Source: Macrosoma leucophasiata
Taxonomy: Eukaryota > Arthropoda > Insecta > Lepidoptera > Hedylidae
Reading direction: 5' to 3'
Assembly: GCA_036365455.1 (NCBI GenBank)
Contig: JAWQUS010000022.1
Location: forward strand, 4,712,001 to 4,776,000
Length of the DNA stretch: 64,000 bases
Under the pieces are notes generated by a model, which saw only the letters and a program-made list of their open reading frames with translations, was not told the DNA's origin and did no database searches. Position 1 is the stretch's first letter. Each line of letters begins with the position of its first letter. The translations under genes and the position numbers were made by a program. Of this stretch, positions 63,618 through 64,000 are shown piece after piece.

Positions 63618-63732
63618 CTACATGTGAACTAATATAGAAGTACAAAACCTGAAATATAATTAGTGATTAAACGAACTTACCTTAAGTGAAGTTCTATCAT
63701 AATTATATGAGGGTTTTGTACGAATATATTAG
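63618..63732 (+). repeat. DIRS internal complementary region
   Basis: The left arm 63618-63661 (44 nt) is the exact inverse of the left terminus 57494-57537. The right arm 63677-63732 (56 nt) is the exact inverse of the last 56 bases 63945-64000. 15 bases lie between the arms. This is the circle-junction template expected of DIRS elements. Confidence 0.9.
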
Positions 63733-63824
63733 AACCCACCCTATTCCCATTTTCTTAGCCCAATTTATTTCAAAATATCAACAATAGAGAGGACACACCT
63801 ACTCTTGGGAGAAACTTTCAACTA

Positions 63825-64000
63825 AATGAAGGCAAGGGTTGCTAGAAATAAGACGGAACGACAAAAAGGAAAAAAAAAAAAAAAAAAAGAGAATATCTCA
63901 AATTCAGTGCAGATGGCGAGACCGTAGTGTGTACTACATGTGAACTAATATATTCGTACAAAACCCTCATATAATTATGATAGAACTTCACTTAAGGTAA
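63825..64000 (-). repeat. DIRS right inverted terminal repeat (may continue past the window)
   Basis: Inverse of the left terminal repeat from AATGAAGGCAAGGGTTGCTA to GTGTACTACATGTGAACTAA, then an end-specific segment to the window edge. An A18 tract mirrors the T18 tract on the left. Confidence 0.88.

Larger units (their letters stand above)
57494..64000 (+). mobile_element. DIRS-type tyrosine-recombinase retrotransposon, near complete
   Basis: Left inverted terminal repeat (57494-57646), gag-like frame, RT/RNase H frame, tyrosine recombinase frame (split by a mariner), internal complementary region (63618-63732) and right inverted terminal repeat (63825-64000, reaching the window edge). 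Without the 1.28-kb mariner it is about 5.2 kb. DIRS elements use a recombinase instead of an integrase and need the internal complementary region to rebuild their ends through a circular intermediate. Order of genes and termini match that model. Lesions: an A9 tract and a TAA in the gag N-terminal part, an A5 tract at the recombinase start, and the mariner. The near identity of the terminal repeats suggests a fairly young copy. Confidence 0.88.

Overview
The window looks like AT-rich nuclear DNA from an insect, most likely a moth or butterfly. The signs are small exons in very long introns, two clearly animal genes, and dense interspersed repeats of the kind seen in Lepidoptera (jockey-like LINE 3' ends, tRNA-derived SINEs, LINE-tailed SINEs, many MITEs). 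There is no bacterial-type gene organisation and no CRISPR array.

Two convergent host genes are supported. A plus-strand gene (coding exons 6354-6465, 21524-21712, 23594-23733) encodes a 146-residue secreted protein with a signal peptide, a cysteine pattern like the single-domain von Willebrand factor C (SVWC/Vago-like) family, and an acidic tail. Its three exons join in phase and a TATA/initiator pair lies upstream. A minus-strand gene (six exons between 49012 and 30065) encodes the C2A-C2B part of synaptotagmin 7, complete to the stop codon; its 5' exons are not recognised here. The 6.3 kb between the two stop codons is AT-rich and mostly free of repeats, and probably holds both 3' UTRs.

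The introns are filled with repeats. The commonest is a roughly 290-bp element ending in CATTACATAAAA, with about 30 copies or fragments on both strands. Others are two tRNA-derived SINE families, a 360-bp LINE-tailed element with 9-12 bp target-site duplications (TSDs), several fold-back or inverted-repeat MITEs, one of them with 8-bp TSDs, and decayed LINE ORF fragments. Several are nested and the insertion order can be read from their TSDs, for example three layers at 30679-31373.

The right end (57494 to the window edge) is a near-complete DIRS-type tyrosine-recombinase retrotransposon. It has inverted terminal repeats, a gag-like ORF, an RT/RNase H ORF, a tyrosine recombinase ORF, and an internal complementary region that matches both termini. 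A 1.3-kb mariner on the opposite strand splits the recombinase ORF between its first catalytic arginine and the HxxR box. The DIRS copy also carries small lesions and probably a gag intron that contains tandem repeats. This element is the most interesting structure in the window.
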